Shown: piece after piece, positions 1 through 5,460 of the stretch | How the letters are laid out: every line of letters begins with the position of its first letter | Numbering within the stretch: the stretch's first letter is position 1 | Source of the DNA: an uncultured Fretibacterium sp. | Lineage (GTDB): Bacteria; Synergistota; Synergistia; Synergistales; Aminobacteriaceae | NCBI GenBank assembly: GCA_937892105.1 | Contig: CALAUZ010000180.1 | Location: 1-5,944, forward strand | Direction: 5' to 3' | DNA length: 5,944 bases | Translations under genes and position numbers: made by a program | Notes under the pieces: model-generated | Databases searched by the model: none | What the model saw: the letters and a program-made list of their open reading frames with translations, nothing else | What the model was told of the DNA's origin: nothing

Positions 1-100
1 AACTGTTAGCTCTCTCTATGTCGTGTAATACTGATTTCTTTATCCTCTCAATTGGGGCTTCCTTTGAAAGGGCTACATTCTCCCCGCTATTGGGTTCCAA
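1..100 (-). CDS. start of next late gene, probable portal protein (partial)
   Basis: An open frame starts at a TTG (98-100) and runs off the window edge with no stop, giving 33 residues beginning MEPNSGENVALSKEAP and continuing through a charged, helix-like stretch (ERIKKSVLHDIERANS). The start is supported by a very strong purine run (minus strand GGAGGGGGG, 112-120) 11 bases upstream. It overlaps the large terminase stop by 28 bases in another frame, the usual coupling of packaging genes. The residues carry no diagnostic motif. The portal assignment is inferred only from position: the gene after the large terminase in tailed phages is most often the portal. It could instead be another head or adaptor gene. 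Confidence 0.5.
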   Translation of the reverse strand, partial: MEPNSGENVALSKEAPIERIKKSVLHDIERANS

Positions 101-1506
101 TCCTCATCTAACCCCCCTCCATATCTTGAATATTCATAGGGCTTCGCGCTCATTTGCTCTATATATGCTAGCGCGTCTATTATGTCGTCATGCGCTCCGT
201 GTGGGTACGCTAGTAATTCGCTTTCCATTTCCGGCAACCATACAGCTCCAGTCTTGAACCACACTGTACCAACTGAAAATCTTGGCTGTAACGTATCTAT
301 GCGTAGCTCCTTCTTACTACCTGCCTTTAACGGCTCTATCCTGAAGAATATTCCTCTTGAGGGCATCTCCTTTTCTAGGAAGTGCAGTAATGCTGACTGA
401 TACGCTACCGTCTCAATTCCTACCGTGAGCGGCCTCCACTTCTTGACCGCAGAAAATACAGCGTCCATTGTTGTGCTTGGGTCATACCTTCCGTACTCCA
501 CATCCAAAACGAACCAATGCCCAGCCGCGTTTATCCCGACTGTTACTATTGCTGAGTAATCCGCGTTCGGCTTGTCGCTTATTGCTAGGTCTACTGCTGT
601 GTAGATGTTCATTGTGCTTAATTCGGGGGGATTTTCGTAATACCTGAAATTCTCGCGCTTAAACTTTTGGCTGTCTGGGCTTATGCATTCACACATCTTG
701 TTTCTGTACCACAAATCTGTTTTTCCAAGCACCGCAAATTCATTTCGCTCTTTCTCTATCGCGTCTAATGGCCATTTGTCAGGCCATGCTGATTTCCCTT
801 CCGCTGTCAGTATTGGGATTTTTCTCACCGTGAATTTCAGCCTTGATGAGTTACGCATTATGTTTTCCATTATGCAACGTTCTCCAAGATTGTTCCCAAT
901 GATAAATATTCGGCTCGCCTGTCCAAGAAAATACACGTCAGACAAGAACCAGTCCCAATCGCTTGCTGTTACTGCCTCACTTCTAGCGTCCTCTTCATCT
1001 TGCGGGTCATCAATTATCACCAAATCAGGCCTCTTTGCTCCCCACGATAAACCCCTAACAGCCGCTCCCTTGCCGTATCCCTCAATCCTTACCGACTGCC
1101 CTGTGATATAGCTCACTTCGAATGCCAAGCCGGAGTTTTCGTGTATGTCCTTCACTAGGTTTTTCATGGCAGGACTGCTCAGAAACTCTCGCGATACTTC
1201 TATCAGCTTCTTACTGGCTGTCCTTTGGGTTGCGCATATCACTACTAGATAACTTCTGCATTCCTGCGGGTAGGTTAGTGCGTGGAGTAAATTAGCTCGT
1301 ATAACAATCTGTGTCTTTGCGCTCTCTCTGAATGCCTCCACCGCAAAATGTTCTTTCCCATTTAATAGTATGTCGCTCCATTCGTTATGAAACTCTGCGG
1401 GCTTCACGTCATCATTTGAAGGGATAAACGCCTGCCGGAACGAAACAAGGGACTTCATAGCTACTTCTTCTCGTTCAATTTGCTCTTTAAGCTCTGTGTC
1501 TGTCAT
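73..1506 (-). CDS. phage terminase large subunit
   Basis: A 477-residue protein of typical large-terminase length, the ATP-driven motor and nuclease that cuts concatemeric phage DNA and pumps it into the prohead through the portal. The N-terminal ATPase half has a Walker A-like loop around residues 59-65 (FRESAKT; the first glycine of the classical loop is replaced, as is common in phage terminases), a Walker B strand DLVIIDD at 161-167 followed by acidic residues, and a coupling-type IIGNN at 202-206. The C-terminal RNase H-like nuclease half shows AVDLAIS with D306, GIETVAYQ with E365, and HDDIIDALAY with D440/D441, the expected acidic metal-binding triad. The ATG start overlaps the stop of the preceding gene (ATGA), with a GGAG-type ribosome binding site inside that gene. 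The stop is TAG, and the next gene starts within the last codons. No in-frame stop or frameshift interrupts it. Confidence 0.95.
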   Translation of the reverse strand: MTDTELKEQIEREEVAMKSLVSFRQAFIPSNDDVKPAEFHNEWSDILLNGKEHFAVEAFRESAKTQIVIRANLLHALTYPQECRSYLVVICATQRTASKKLIEVSREFLSSPAMKNLVKDIHENSGLAFEVSYITGQSVRIEGYGKGAAVRGLSWGAKRPDLVIIDDPQDEEDARSEAVTASDWDWFLSDVYFLGQASRIFIIGNNLGERCIMENIMRNSSRLKFTVRKIPILTAEGKSAWPDKWPLDAIEKERNEFAVLGKTDLWYRNKMCECISPDSQKFKRENFRYYENPPELSTMNIYTAVDLAISDKPNADYSAIVTVGINAAGHWFVLDVEYGRYDPSTTMDAVFSAVKKWRPLTVGIETVAYQSALLHFLEKEMPSRGIFFRIEPLKAGSKKELRIDTLQPRFSVGTVWFKTGAVWLPEMESELLAYPHGAHDDIIDALAYIEQMSAKPYEYSRYGGGLDEDWNPIAGRM

Positions 1507-1814
1507 TTGCCCCGCTCCAGCAGTATGCGCCGTATCTGGGTCGTTACGTCATGCGCCTCATCTATGTCAAGCGTTACTGCCTGCATTTGTATCGCCTTGC
1601 CCTGTGTGCGGTCTAATATGTCCTGTGCCGCTGCTAGCCTTATGCTGTCTTTTTCGCTGTTCAGTAGCTCCACTAATGTACGTGCCGCGTCTGGGCTAGC
1701 TGCCTTCAATATCTCTTTCACTTCGGGTATTGTCTTTGGCCGTCCGCCGGGATTTCCTGATACTCCTTTAGGGAATGGCCTCCCTCTGGGTTTTGCTTTC
1801 GTTGTTTGCTCCAT
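1503..1814 (-). CDS. DUF5681-type protein, putative terminase small subunit
   Basis: A 103-residue basic protein. Residues 8-27 carry the GRPFPKGVSGNPGGRPK signature of the DUF5681 family, a Gly/Pro/Lys-rich stretch expected to contact DNA. It is followed by helical segments (EVKEILKAASPDAARTLVEL and SIRLAAAQDILDRTQGKA). Proteins of this kind usually sit directly before the large terminase, as here, where they are taken to act as the small terminase that recognises the packaging site; that role is inferred from family and position. The stop overlaps the large terminase ATG by four bases, indicating translational coupling. The ATG at 1812-1814 has only weak complementarity directly upstream; the strong AAAGGAGGG is 27 bases away (see the separate regulatory entry). 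No in-frame alternative start codon lies closer to that site. Confidence 0.8.
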   Translation of the reverse strand: MEQTTKAKPRGRPFPKGVSGNPGGRPKTIPEVKEILKAASPDAARTLVELLNSEKDSIRLAAAQDILDRTQGKAIQMQAVTLDIDEAHDVTTQIRRILLERGK

Positions 1815-1824
1815 GTCGTTATTT

Positions 1825-1850
1825 CGCTCTAAGCGTTGCTACCCTCCTTT
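1825..1850 (-). promoter_or_regulatory. distant Shine-Dalgarno with intervening hairpin before the DUF5681 gene
   Basis: The minus strand reads AAAGGAGGG at 1842-1850, a near-perfect Shine-Dalgarno, but 27 bases separate it from the ATG at 1812-1814 instead of the usual 5-10. Between them is a perfect 4-bp stem with a 3-base loop (CGCT-TAG-AGCG, 1825-1835). Folding it would shorten the effective distance to about 16 bases. T4-type phages are known to use such a hairpin to bring a distant site close to a start codon. An alternative is that the ATG is served by a weak local site. Confidence 0.4.
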
Positions 1851-1899
1851 ATCCTTGCTACACTTTATCGGTATTCCAAAACCTTATAACCGTTGCTTT

Positions 1900-2394
1900 T
1901 CATATCATCCCACTTACATAAAATTCTGCCTGACCAATTTTGTCCGCATTCGTCTGCTTTACATCTGCTAAATCTCGACTGATAAAATCTATCAAGTCTT
2001 CAGTCTTAACTATTGCAAGCCCTGATACATCTTCACCAGTTATATATGCTTGAAGGTTATAATGTGGCCATATCGCTTTATGCTGAATTGCTAGTAATCT
2101 CTTTTCGTATTCTGTTGTCGCTCCACTCTCTCGGCTCTTACGTACAGTGAACGTCCTATAATTCTTTCCATACTGCACTCGGCTCGCTGCACCGTATATC
2201 ATGTCGCAACCGCCTGAAACTAGCAGATAATCCACTCCGCATGACATATCAAGCACCTGACACACTTCATTGTCTCTTCCTTCTACTCGCATCATCTTCC
2301 AGCCGGGCAACAACTTCTCGACTATAGGCTTGATTTTTTCGTCTACGATATTCAGGCTTCTATCCAAGTCTTTTAGCACTTCTGCATCATTCAA
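1900..2394 (-). CDS. hypothetical phage protein, possibly PD-(D/E)XK nuclease-like
   Basis: A 164-residue soluble protein with no signal peptide or membrane segment, not recognised with confidence. The central part is the most family-like: LDMSCGVDYLLVSG (residues 48-61, with D49 and D55), then AASRVQYGKNYRTFTVRKSRESGATTEYEKR (residues 69-99). An acidic strand followed by a strand carrying R-K is compatible with a restriction-endonuclease-like core, but the spacing is not diagnostic. The likely start is a TTG at 2392-2394 that overlaps the stop of the upstream methyltransferase gene (TTGAATGA); a GGGGAG site about 9-10 bases upstream supports it. The overlap and shared direction put it in one operon with the methyltransferase. 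It could equally be a structural or regulatory phage protein. Confidence 0.75.
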   Translation of the reverse strand: MNDAEVLKDLDRSLNIVDEKIKPIVEKLLPGWKMMRVEGRDNEVCQVLDMSCGVDYLLVSGGCDMIYGAASRVQYGKNYRTFTVRKSRESGATTEYEKRLLAIQHKAIWPHYNLQAYITGEDVSGLAIVKTEDLIDFISRDLADVKQTNADKIGQAEFYVSGMI

Positions 2395-3544
2395 CTATTC
2401 GCACTCCCCTACTACGCGCTATTTCTGCGTTCTCTGGGTTTATCTCGAACCCGTAGCCATTGCGCCCCAGCTTTGAGGCTGCAAGCAAAAATGTCCCTGT
2501 ACAGGCGAATGGGTCAAACACAGTCTCTCTCTGCCTTGTGCTGTGCCTAATGAAACGTTCTGCAATCTCAATAGGCTTCTGCCATGCATGATAACGGTCT
2601 CCTATCCTGCCATCAGGCGCATTTATCTCCTGCACCGCCCATTGCTCATTGGTTAAAGGGCAGTCCAAATCCGGCGCGTCAATGCCACGATAAAACAAAC
2701 AAACCTGATAATTCTGCTTGTATCGGTCTTTCGGGTTATTACCGAGTGTGTTCTTGTACGTCCAGACTAACGCCTGCTTCATTGTCATGTGTTCAGGGAT
2801 TTTCACATTTAGGTACGCTCTCAGCTCTTCGGGATATGCTCCTATGAACACATATGCGCTCCCTGTAGTTTTCACATGTTCCAGCGCATTGGGTAACCAT
2901 GACTGCGCAAATCTGTCTATGTTGTCAACATCTGTGCTATATGGCGGGTCAGTTAAAAGGAGGTCATATGGCATTTTGGGTACATGGCCGATACCGTCTC
3001 CAATGTAAAGCATTGCTGTTTGGCTGTCGGTCTCCTGTTGGGCTATATCGGCTTTGGCCTGCTCTATCTGCTCGGCTTTTTTCTGCGTCCGTATCATGTT
3101 TAATACCAGCGAACGCGATACTATGTCGTCATTCTCGCGGGCTTCCGCTTTGGCTTGTTCTACTATTTCGGGATGTGCCGCAAGTTGCTGGAAACGTTCC
3201 GCCTGTTTCTGCGTAAATCCTGCTTCTCGAATTACCTCTGCTTTGGCTTTCTGCTTTTCGACACCGCTGTCGATTAGCACTTTGGTATGCTGATTTCCTT
3301 TCGACTTGGGTATATCTCTCATCAGCTGTCCTATACGCACTTCCGCGTCAAGCACTGCTTCTGAAATGGCTTGCGCCTCTTCGAGTTTCTGCCCTCTCAC
3401 TGCATGTGCAAGTCCAATTTTCTCGATTGCTCTTATCTCTGCACGCACTGCTACGAGTTTTTCTCGCCCTATAAGCACAAACCTGCTCAAATCCTCAATA
3501 TTCGCTGGCAACTCATAATCTGGTCTTATCACTATTCCGCTCAT
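2387..3544 (-). CDS. DNA N6-adenine/N4-cytosine methyltransferase with helical N-terminal domain
   Basis: A 385-residue protein. The C-terminal half is an amino-methyltransferase of the N6_N4_Mtase type: LLLTDPPY at residues 195-202 is catalytic motif IV, and VFDPFACTGTFLLAA at 342-356 is the SAM-binding motif I, followed by GYGFEINPENAEIA, the acidic residue strand that holds SAM. Motif IV preceding motif I is the beta-class order. Residues 1-175 form a long charged helical region (AEVRIGQLMRDIPKSKG, then FTQKQAERFQQLAAHPEIVEQAKAEARENDD) of the kind found before many phage methyltransferases and ParB-like proteins, probably for DNA binding or oligomerisation. It is expected to transfer a methyl group from SAM to an exocyclic amine in a specific DNA site, protecting phage DNA from host restriction. 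The ATG has an AGGAG site 10-11 bases upstream within a cassette shared with the ParB-like gene. Target sequence cannot be read from the protein. Confidence 0.9.
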   Translation of the reverse strand: MSGIVIRPDYELPANIEDLSRFVLIGREKLVAVRAEIRAIEKIGLAHAVRGQKLEEAQAISEAVLDAEVRIGQLMRDIPKSKGNQHTKVLIDSGVEKQKAKAEVIREAGFTQKQAERFQQLAAHPEIVEQAKAEARENDDIVSRSLVLNMIRTQKKAEQIEQAKADIAQQETDSQTAMLYIGDGIGHVPKMPYDLLLTDPPYSTDVDNIDRFAQSWLPNALEHVKTTGSAYVFIGAYPEELRAYLNVKIPEHMTMKQALVWTYKNTLGNNPKDRYKQNYQVCLFYRGIDAPDLDCPLTNEQWAVQEINAPDGRIGDRYHAWQKPIEIAERFIRHSTRQRETVFDPFACTGTFLLAASKLGRNGYGFEINPENAEIARSRGVRIVE

Positions 3545-3561
3545 GGCCGTTACTCTCCTTT
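3538..3561 (-). repeat. translation-initiation cassette, copy 1
   Basis: This 24-base segment covers the ribosome binding site (AAAGGAGAG), the spacer and the first codons of the methyltransferase gene. It matches 5203-5226, at the start of the ParB-like gene, at 23 of 24 positions; the only difference is the base just before the ATG. The proteins diverge after the first two residues (MSG versus MSE). Confidence 0.7.
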
Positions 3562-3615
3562 CAGGCTCTCCATTCCTGATTATTTATATGGCTTGCTATA
3601 TTTCTATGTTCATCG

Positions 3616-3664
3616 AAAAACACGCACGGACACCATTTGCTTTTGCTATGGGCAGGGAGTGCGC
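3616..3664 (-). terminator. possible intrinsic terminator after the nuclease-like gene
   Basis: Downstream of the 3673-4110 gene the minus strand has GCGCAC (3659-3664) able to pair with GTGCGT (3622-3627, one G-U), with an inner CCAT/ATGG pairing (3633-3636 with 3648-3651), followed after one G by five T (3616-3620). The loop is long and the stem interrupted, so termination would be modest. The gap 3562-3672 otherwise holds only AT-rich sequence and the next ribosome binding site. Confidence 0.35.
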
Positions 3665-3672
3665 TTATTGCT

Positions 3673-4110
3673 TTATTTTTTACTCCCCTGCTTTATCTCG
3701 TCATTGAATGATTCTGCCCACTGCATAAAACTGTCAGTCTGCTCTTTCACTGTCAATCCTTTCCCTGTATGCCAGCGGTTATTCCAGTATAATTTTTCTA
3801 CTATGGCTTTGTCTGCCTGTATATCTTCATCAGGGTTATACGCGTCATGACGGCACAAAAAAAGCACCGCCGATTTACCAGCCGCGCTTAATCCGTCCAC
3901 AATTCGTGTCAATGCTACTTCCTGTCCTTTAGGCCTCTCCACATTCGGCAATTTATACTCGTAGAACACAAATATTCTGTTTTCCTTCTCGAAAAATCCA
4001 TCAAGGTCTGTCGGTGTTATGTTCCCGTAGCGTATTCCGCTGAAGTCTATTATCTGCCGTCCTCGTTTCCTGTTATGTATTTTCCCTCTGTTCGCGTCCG
4101 TGTATTTCAC
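3673..4110 (-). CDS. PD-(D/E)XK nuclease-like protein
   Basis: A 145-residue protein. Residues 26-53 (GIRYGNITPTDLDGFFE... FYEYK) match the active-site layout of small restriction-endonuclease-fold proteins: a turn with TD35LD37GF, a beta hairpin, then E51-Y-K53 as the (D/E)XK element. A basic patch (NRKRGRQ, 13-19) precedes it. The C-terminal half (LSAAGKSAVLFLCRHDA, then YWNNRWHTGKGLTVKEQTDSFMQW) looks like an alpha/beta core with a helical end. It likely cleaves or processes DNA, perhaps at branched or unmodified sites; the substrate is not evident. The start is a GTG at 4108-4110 lying 38 bases inside the upstream Dam region, in another frame, with only a weak AAAGG-type site upstream, so translation is probably coupled. 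Flanked on both sides by methyltransferases, it could be a restriction partner or a recombination nuclease. Confidence 0.75.
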   Translation of the reverse strand: MKYTDANRGKIHNRKRGRQIIDFSGIRYGNITPTDLDGFFEKENRIFVFYEYKLPNVERPKGQEVALTRIVDGLSAAGKSAVLFLCRHDAYNPDEDIQADKAIVEKLYWNNRWHTGKGLTVKEQTDSFMQWAESFNDEIKQGSKK

Positions 4111-4642
4111 CCAAAAATGCGCACCAACCTTTTATCTTGAATTTCTCCTCGAACAATTCTGCTTGCCCTCCGAAATACAGCAACGCCTGTCCCTGTAACG
4201 GTGCTCCGATTTTCCCATCAGGGTCATAGAATTTCACTCTGCCTTTCGGAAAACATACCGCGCTGGCTCTACCTGCTAAACGGCTGAACCATTCTGTCTC
4301 CGTTGCGTTGTTCACTAATATTATTGCCTGCTTAATGTTCCCCAGCTCAGATATTAACTTGTCTACGAATTTCACTATCAGCTCGGAAGAATACGGCGGG
4401 TTAAGCCAAACATTTCCGAACCACTCATGACTTAATCCATCTGTTCCCTGCGTATAGTACGTATCAGCCTTCACTATTCTTTGAGCTTTATCCGCGCTCG
4501 CAGGGTCTAAATCAATGCTACCCATTACAGCCCGCGCAAGCTCTATGTACTCTGAAGGCGTATACCATTCGTTATTTCCAGTATTGTATGAGACATGAGG
4601 ACGCTTAATTTCTTCCGATTGAGCTGAAACTTCCGAATAAGG
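4073..4642 (-). CDS. Dam-type DNA N6-adenine methyltransferase region, separated from ParB by an in-frame amber codon
   Basis: The frame continues directly after the TAG that ends the ParB-like gene and gives 189 residues to a TAA. The segment before the first ATG (4523-4525) already carries NNEWYTPSEYIELARAVMG followed by IDLDPAS, the characteristic beginning of phage Dam-type methyltransferases (DNA_N-6-adenine-methyltransferase family). NVWLNPPYSS is the catalytic NPPY motif, and the remainder (VNNATETEWFSRL, CFPKGRVKFYDPDG, ALLYFG) is typical of the family. Starting at the ATG at 4525 would remove the conserved NEWYTP motif, and no good start codon or ribosome binding site lies in frame between the amber codon and 4525. 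It is therefore best seen as the C-terminal half of a ParB-Dam fusion, made either by amber readthrough or inactivated by a nonsense mutation. The translatable piece by conventional rules is 4073-4525 (150 residues). Confidence 0.8.
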   Translation of the reverse strand, partial: PYSEVSAQSEEIKRPHVSYNTGNNEWYTPSEYIELARAVMGSIDLDPASADKAQRIVKADTYYTQGTDGLSHEWFGNVWLNPPYSSELIVKFVDKLISELGNIKQAIILVNNATETEWFSRLAGRASAVCFPKGRVKFYDPDGKIGAPLQGQALLYFGGQAELFEEKFKIKGWCAFLGEIHGREQRENT

Positions 4643-4645
4643 CTA
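4643..4645 (-). other. in-frame amber codon interrupting a ParB-Dam fusion
   Basis: TAG in the context AAA AAC TCG TAG CCT TAT separates the ParB-like and Dam-type regions, which share one reading frame. With this codon read as sense, one open frame spans 4073-5209 and would encode 378 residues. The base after the stop is C, which is a relatively leaky context. No slippery sequence or frame change is needed to join the halves. Confidence 0.75.
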
Positions 4646-5209
4646 CGAGTTTTTAGAACATGGCCGGATTTTCTCTGTCTCTCCATATTCAGAAATCTCT
4701 ATATCAGCTTGACTGTCCTTTTTGGGAGCTACTGTGTCATGCGTACTTAGTGAAGATTTGCGGGTTCGCGGCTGTTCGCGCCCAAGCGTGTCTGTTGACG
4801 TGGTAAATCTTTCCACATCTCCGGCTTCTTCTAGCTCTTTTCGTTGTGCTGAGACTGTCGGGTGTGATACTCCAAGCGATTTAGCTATCTGCCTGTCTGA
4901 CTGTTCCGGCGTGGCTTTTATTTGCTCTCGTATCAATGCGCGTCTTTGTTCCTGCGTCAATTGCCTTCTGGCCATGTTCAGCTTCCGCGCATGGGTGAGT
5001 TTTTCCGCTTCTGTCATCCCTGCTCGTATTACCTTCGGGAAATCCTTTATAGCAAGCTCAGTGCATATCTTCAGCCTGTGATAACCGTCAAGAACATTGC
5101 CGAGTTCGTCATACTCTATTGGCACCATCACTCCGCGCCGCTGTATGTCCGCTTTCAATTCTGCGTATTCTTCCGGCGTTAATTCCGGCATTACCTGATA
5201 TTCGCTCAT
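4643..5209 (-). CDS. ParB-like nuclease-domain DNA-binding protein
   Basis: A 188-residue protein. Residues 1-65 form a ParB N-terminal domain: LTPEEYAELKADIQRRGVMVPIEYDELGNVLDGYHRLKICTEL includes the DGYHR signature (family G-x-H-R motif, CTP/NTP-binding fold). A basic helical linker with the RKLNMARRQLTQEQRRALI pattern typical of ParB-type phage proteins follows, and then a helix-turn-helix at about residues 104-128 (SDRQIAKSLGVSHPTVSAQRKEL). The tail from about 135 is Ser/Thr-rich and probably a linker. It likely binds phage DNA to direct the methyltransferase or to regulate genes. The ATG has AGGAG 10 bases upstream. A terminator lies only 49 bases before the start. The stop is the amber codon beyond which the same frame runs on into a Dam domain. 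In other phages these two domains are known as one polypeptide, so this may be a truncated or readthrough product. Confidence 0.85.
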   Translation of the reverse strand: MSEYQVMPELTPEEYAELKADIQRRGVMVPIEYDELGNVLDGYHRLKICTELAIKDFPKVIRAGMTEAEKLTHARKLNMARRQLTQEQRRALIREQIKATPEQSDRQIAKSLGVSHPTVSAQRKELEEAGDVERFTTSTDTLGREQPRTRKSSLSTHDTVAPKKDSQADIEISEYGETEKIRPCSKNS

Positions 5210-5226
5210 AGCCGTTACTCTCCTTT
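5203..5226 (-). repeat. translation-initiation cassette, copy 2
   Basis: This copy holds the ribosome binding site and first codons of the ParB-like gene and differs from 3538-3561 at one base. A second GGAGAG lies a few bases further upstream (about 5231-5236), giving tandem purine-rich sites before this start. Confidence 0.7.
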
Positions 5227-5245
5227 ATCTCTCTCCTTTTGTCAT

Positions 5246-5317
5246 AAAAAACGGCGCAAAAAAAACACGGGCAGGAGAGTTTCCCGTGCTGTACATGTTG
5301 CAATCATGCTTTGCGCC
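5246..5317 (-). terminator. nested double intrinsic terminator before the ParB-like gene
   Basis: The inner hairpin pairs CACGGG (5283-5288) with CCCGTG (5266-5271) around an 11-base loop and is followed by eight T (5258-5265), a textbook intrinsic terminator. An outer perfect 8-bp inverted repeat, GGCGCAAA (5310-5317) with TTTGCGCC (5253-5260), encloses it and is itself followed by G and six T (5246-5251). The outer stem pairs three bases of the inner U tract, so the two structures interfere. It lies after the tRNA-like element and ends its transcript, leaving about 49 bases before the ParB-like start; it may work as an attenuator for the downstream operon. Confidence 0.85.
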
Positions 5318-5321
5318 TAAT

Positions 5322-5387
5322 CGCCAGAGAAAGGTCTCGAACCTTCATACACCTTCTTGGCCGCTCTGCCTGTTGAGCTACTCCGGC
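5322..5387 (-). tRNA. tRNA-like element with truncated anticodon arm
   Basis: The minus strand folds as a tRNA with a perfect seven-pair acceptor stem (GCCGGAG 5381-5387 with CTCTGGC 5323-5329, one G-U), U8-A9, a 4-bp D stem (GCTC/GAGC) with A14, G18G19 and A21, and a 5-bp T stem (GAAGG/CCTTT) with the loop TTCGAGA holding T54, T55, C56 and A58. Only 16 bases lie between the D and T stems, where a normal tRNA has about 22. They can form a 3-bp stem GCC/GGT (5359-5361 with 5351-5353), a 5-base loop AAGAA and a 4-base variable loop. There is no U33 equivalent, so no decodable anticodon can be assigned. CCA is not encoded. Total length is 66 including the discriminator G at 5322. It is a tRNA-derived RNA that probably cannot decode: a decayed tRNA, a decoy, or a structural domain of a longer RNA. 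Confidence 0.7.
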
Positions 5388-5393
5388 ATATTA

Positions 5394-5453
5394 CCCCGCG
5401 CTACCTACATCAATCGCCCACGCACTTAACGTAAGCCTTCGGTAGCTACAGGG
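5394..5453 (-). ncRNA. long stem-loop upstream of the tRNA-like element
   Basis: GCTACC (minus strand 5441-5446) pairs with GGTAGC (5400-5405), and outside an internal loop CCC (5451-5453) pairs with the GGG of 5394-5396. Within the 34-base apical part, CTTA-CGT-TAAG (5425-5435) can form a small terminal hairpin. It ends seven bases before the tRNA-like element. On the plus strand the same stem is followed by TTTTTGT, but no plus-strand gene needs a terminator here. No known riboswitch class is recognised. Confidence 0.4.
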
Positions 5454-5460
5454 TTTTTGT

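Noticed and set aside
683..1111. Plus-strand open frame opposite the large terminase ATPase region
   Set aside because: Antisense shadow of a gene with clear catalytic motifs on the minus strand.
1480..1971. Plus-strand open frame of 163 codons opposite the small terminase gene
   Set aside because: Composition (Cys/Ser/Leu-rich) and position are those of an antisense shadow of the minus-strand genes; no ribosome binding site or family motif.
3562..3615. Promoter for the second methyltransferase in the AT-rich gap
   Set aside because: TATAAA-like and TATAGC hexamers occur, but no credible -35 box at 16-18 bases; AT-richness alone is not enough.
4073..5209. Genome-wide reassignment of TAG to a sense codon
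   Set aside because: Long genes here lack internal TAG codons, and the large terminase and cystatin-like genes end at TAG in sensible places, the former overlapped by the next gene start.
5109..5303. Minus-strand open frame of 64 codons overlapping the ParB-like start
   Set aside because: It covers the terminator hairpin and reads the ParB-like gene out of frame; no ribosome binding site precedes its ATG.
5400..5460. Plus-strand intrinsic terminator (stem followed by TTTTTGT)
   Set aside because: The loop is about 34 bases long and no plus-strand gene exists in the window to be terminated.
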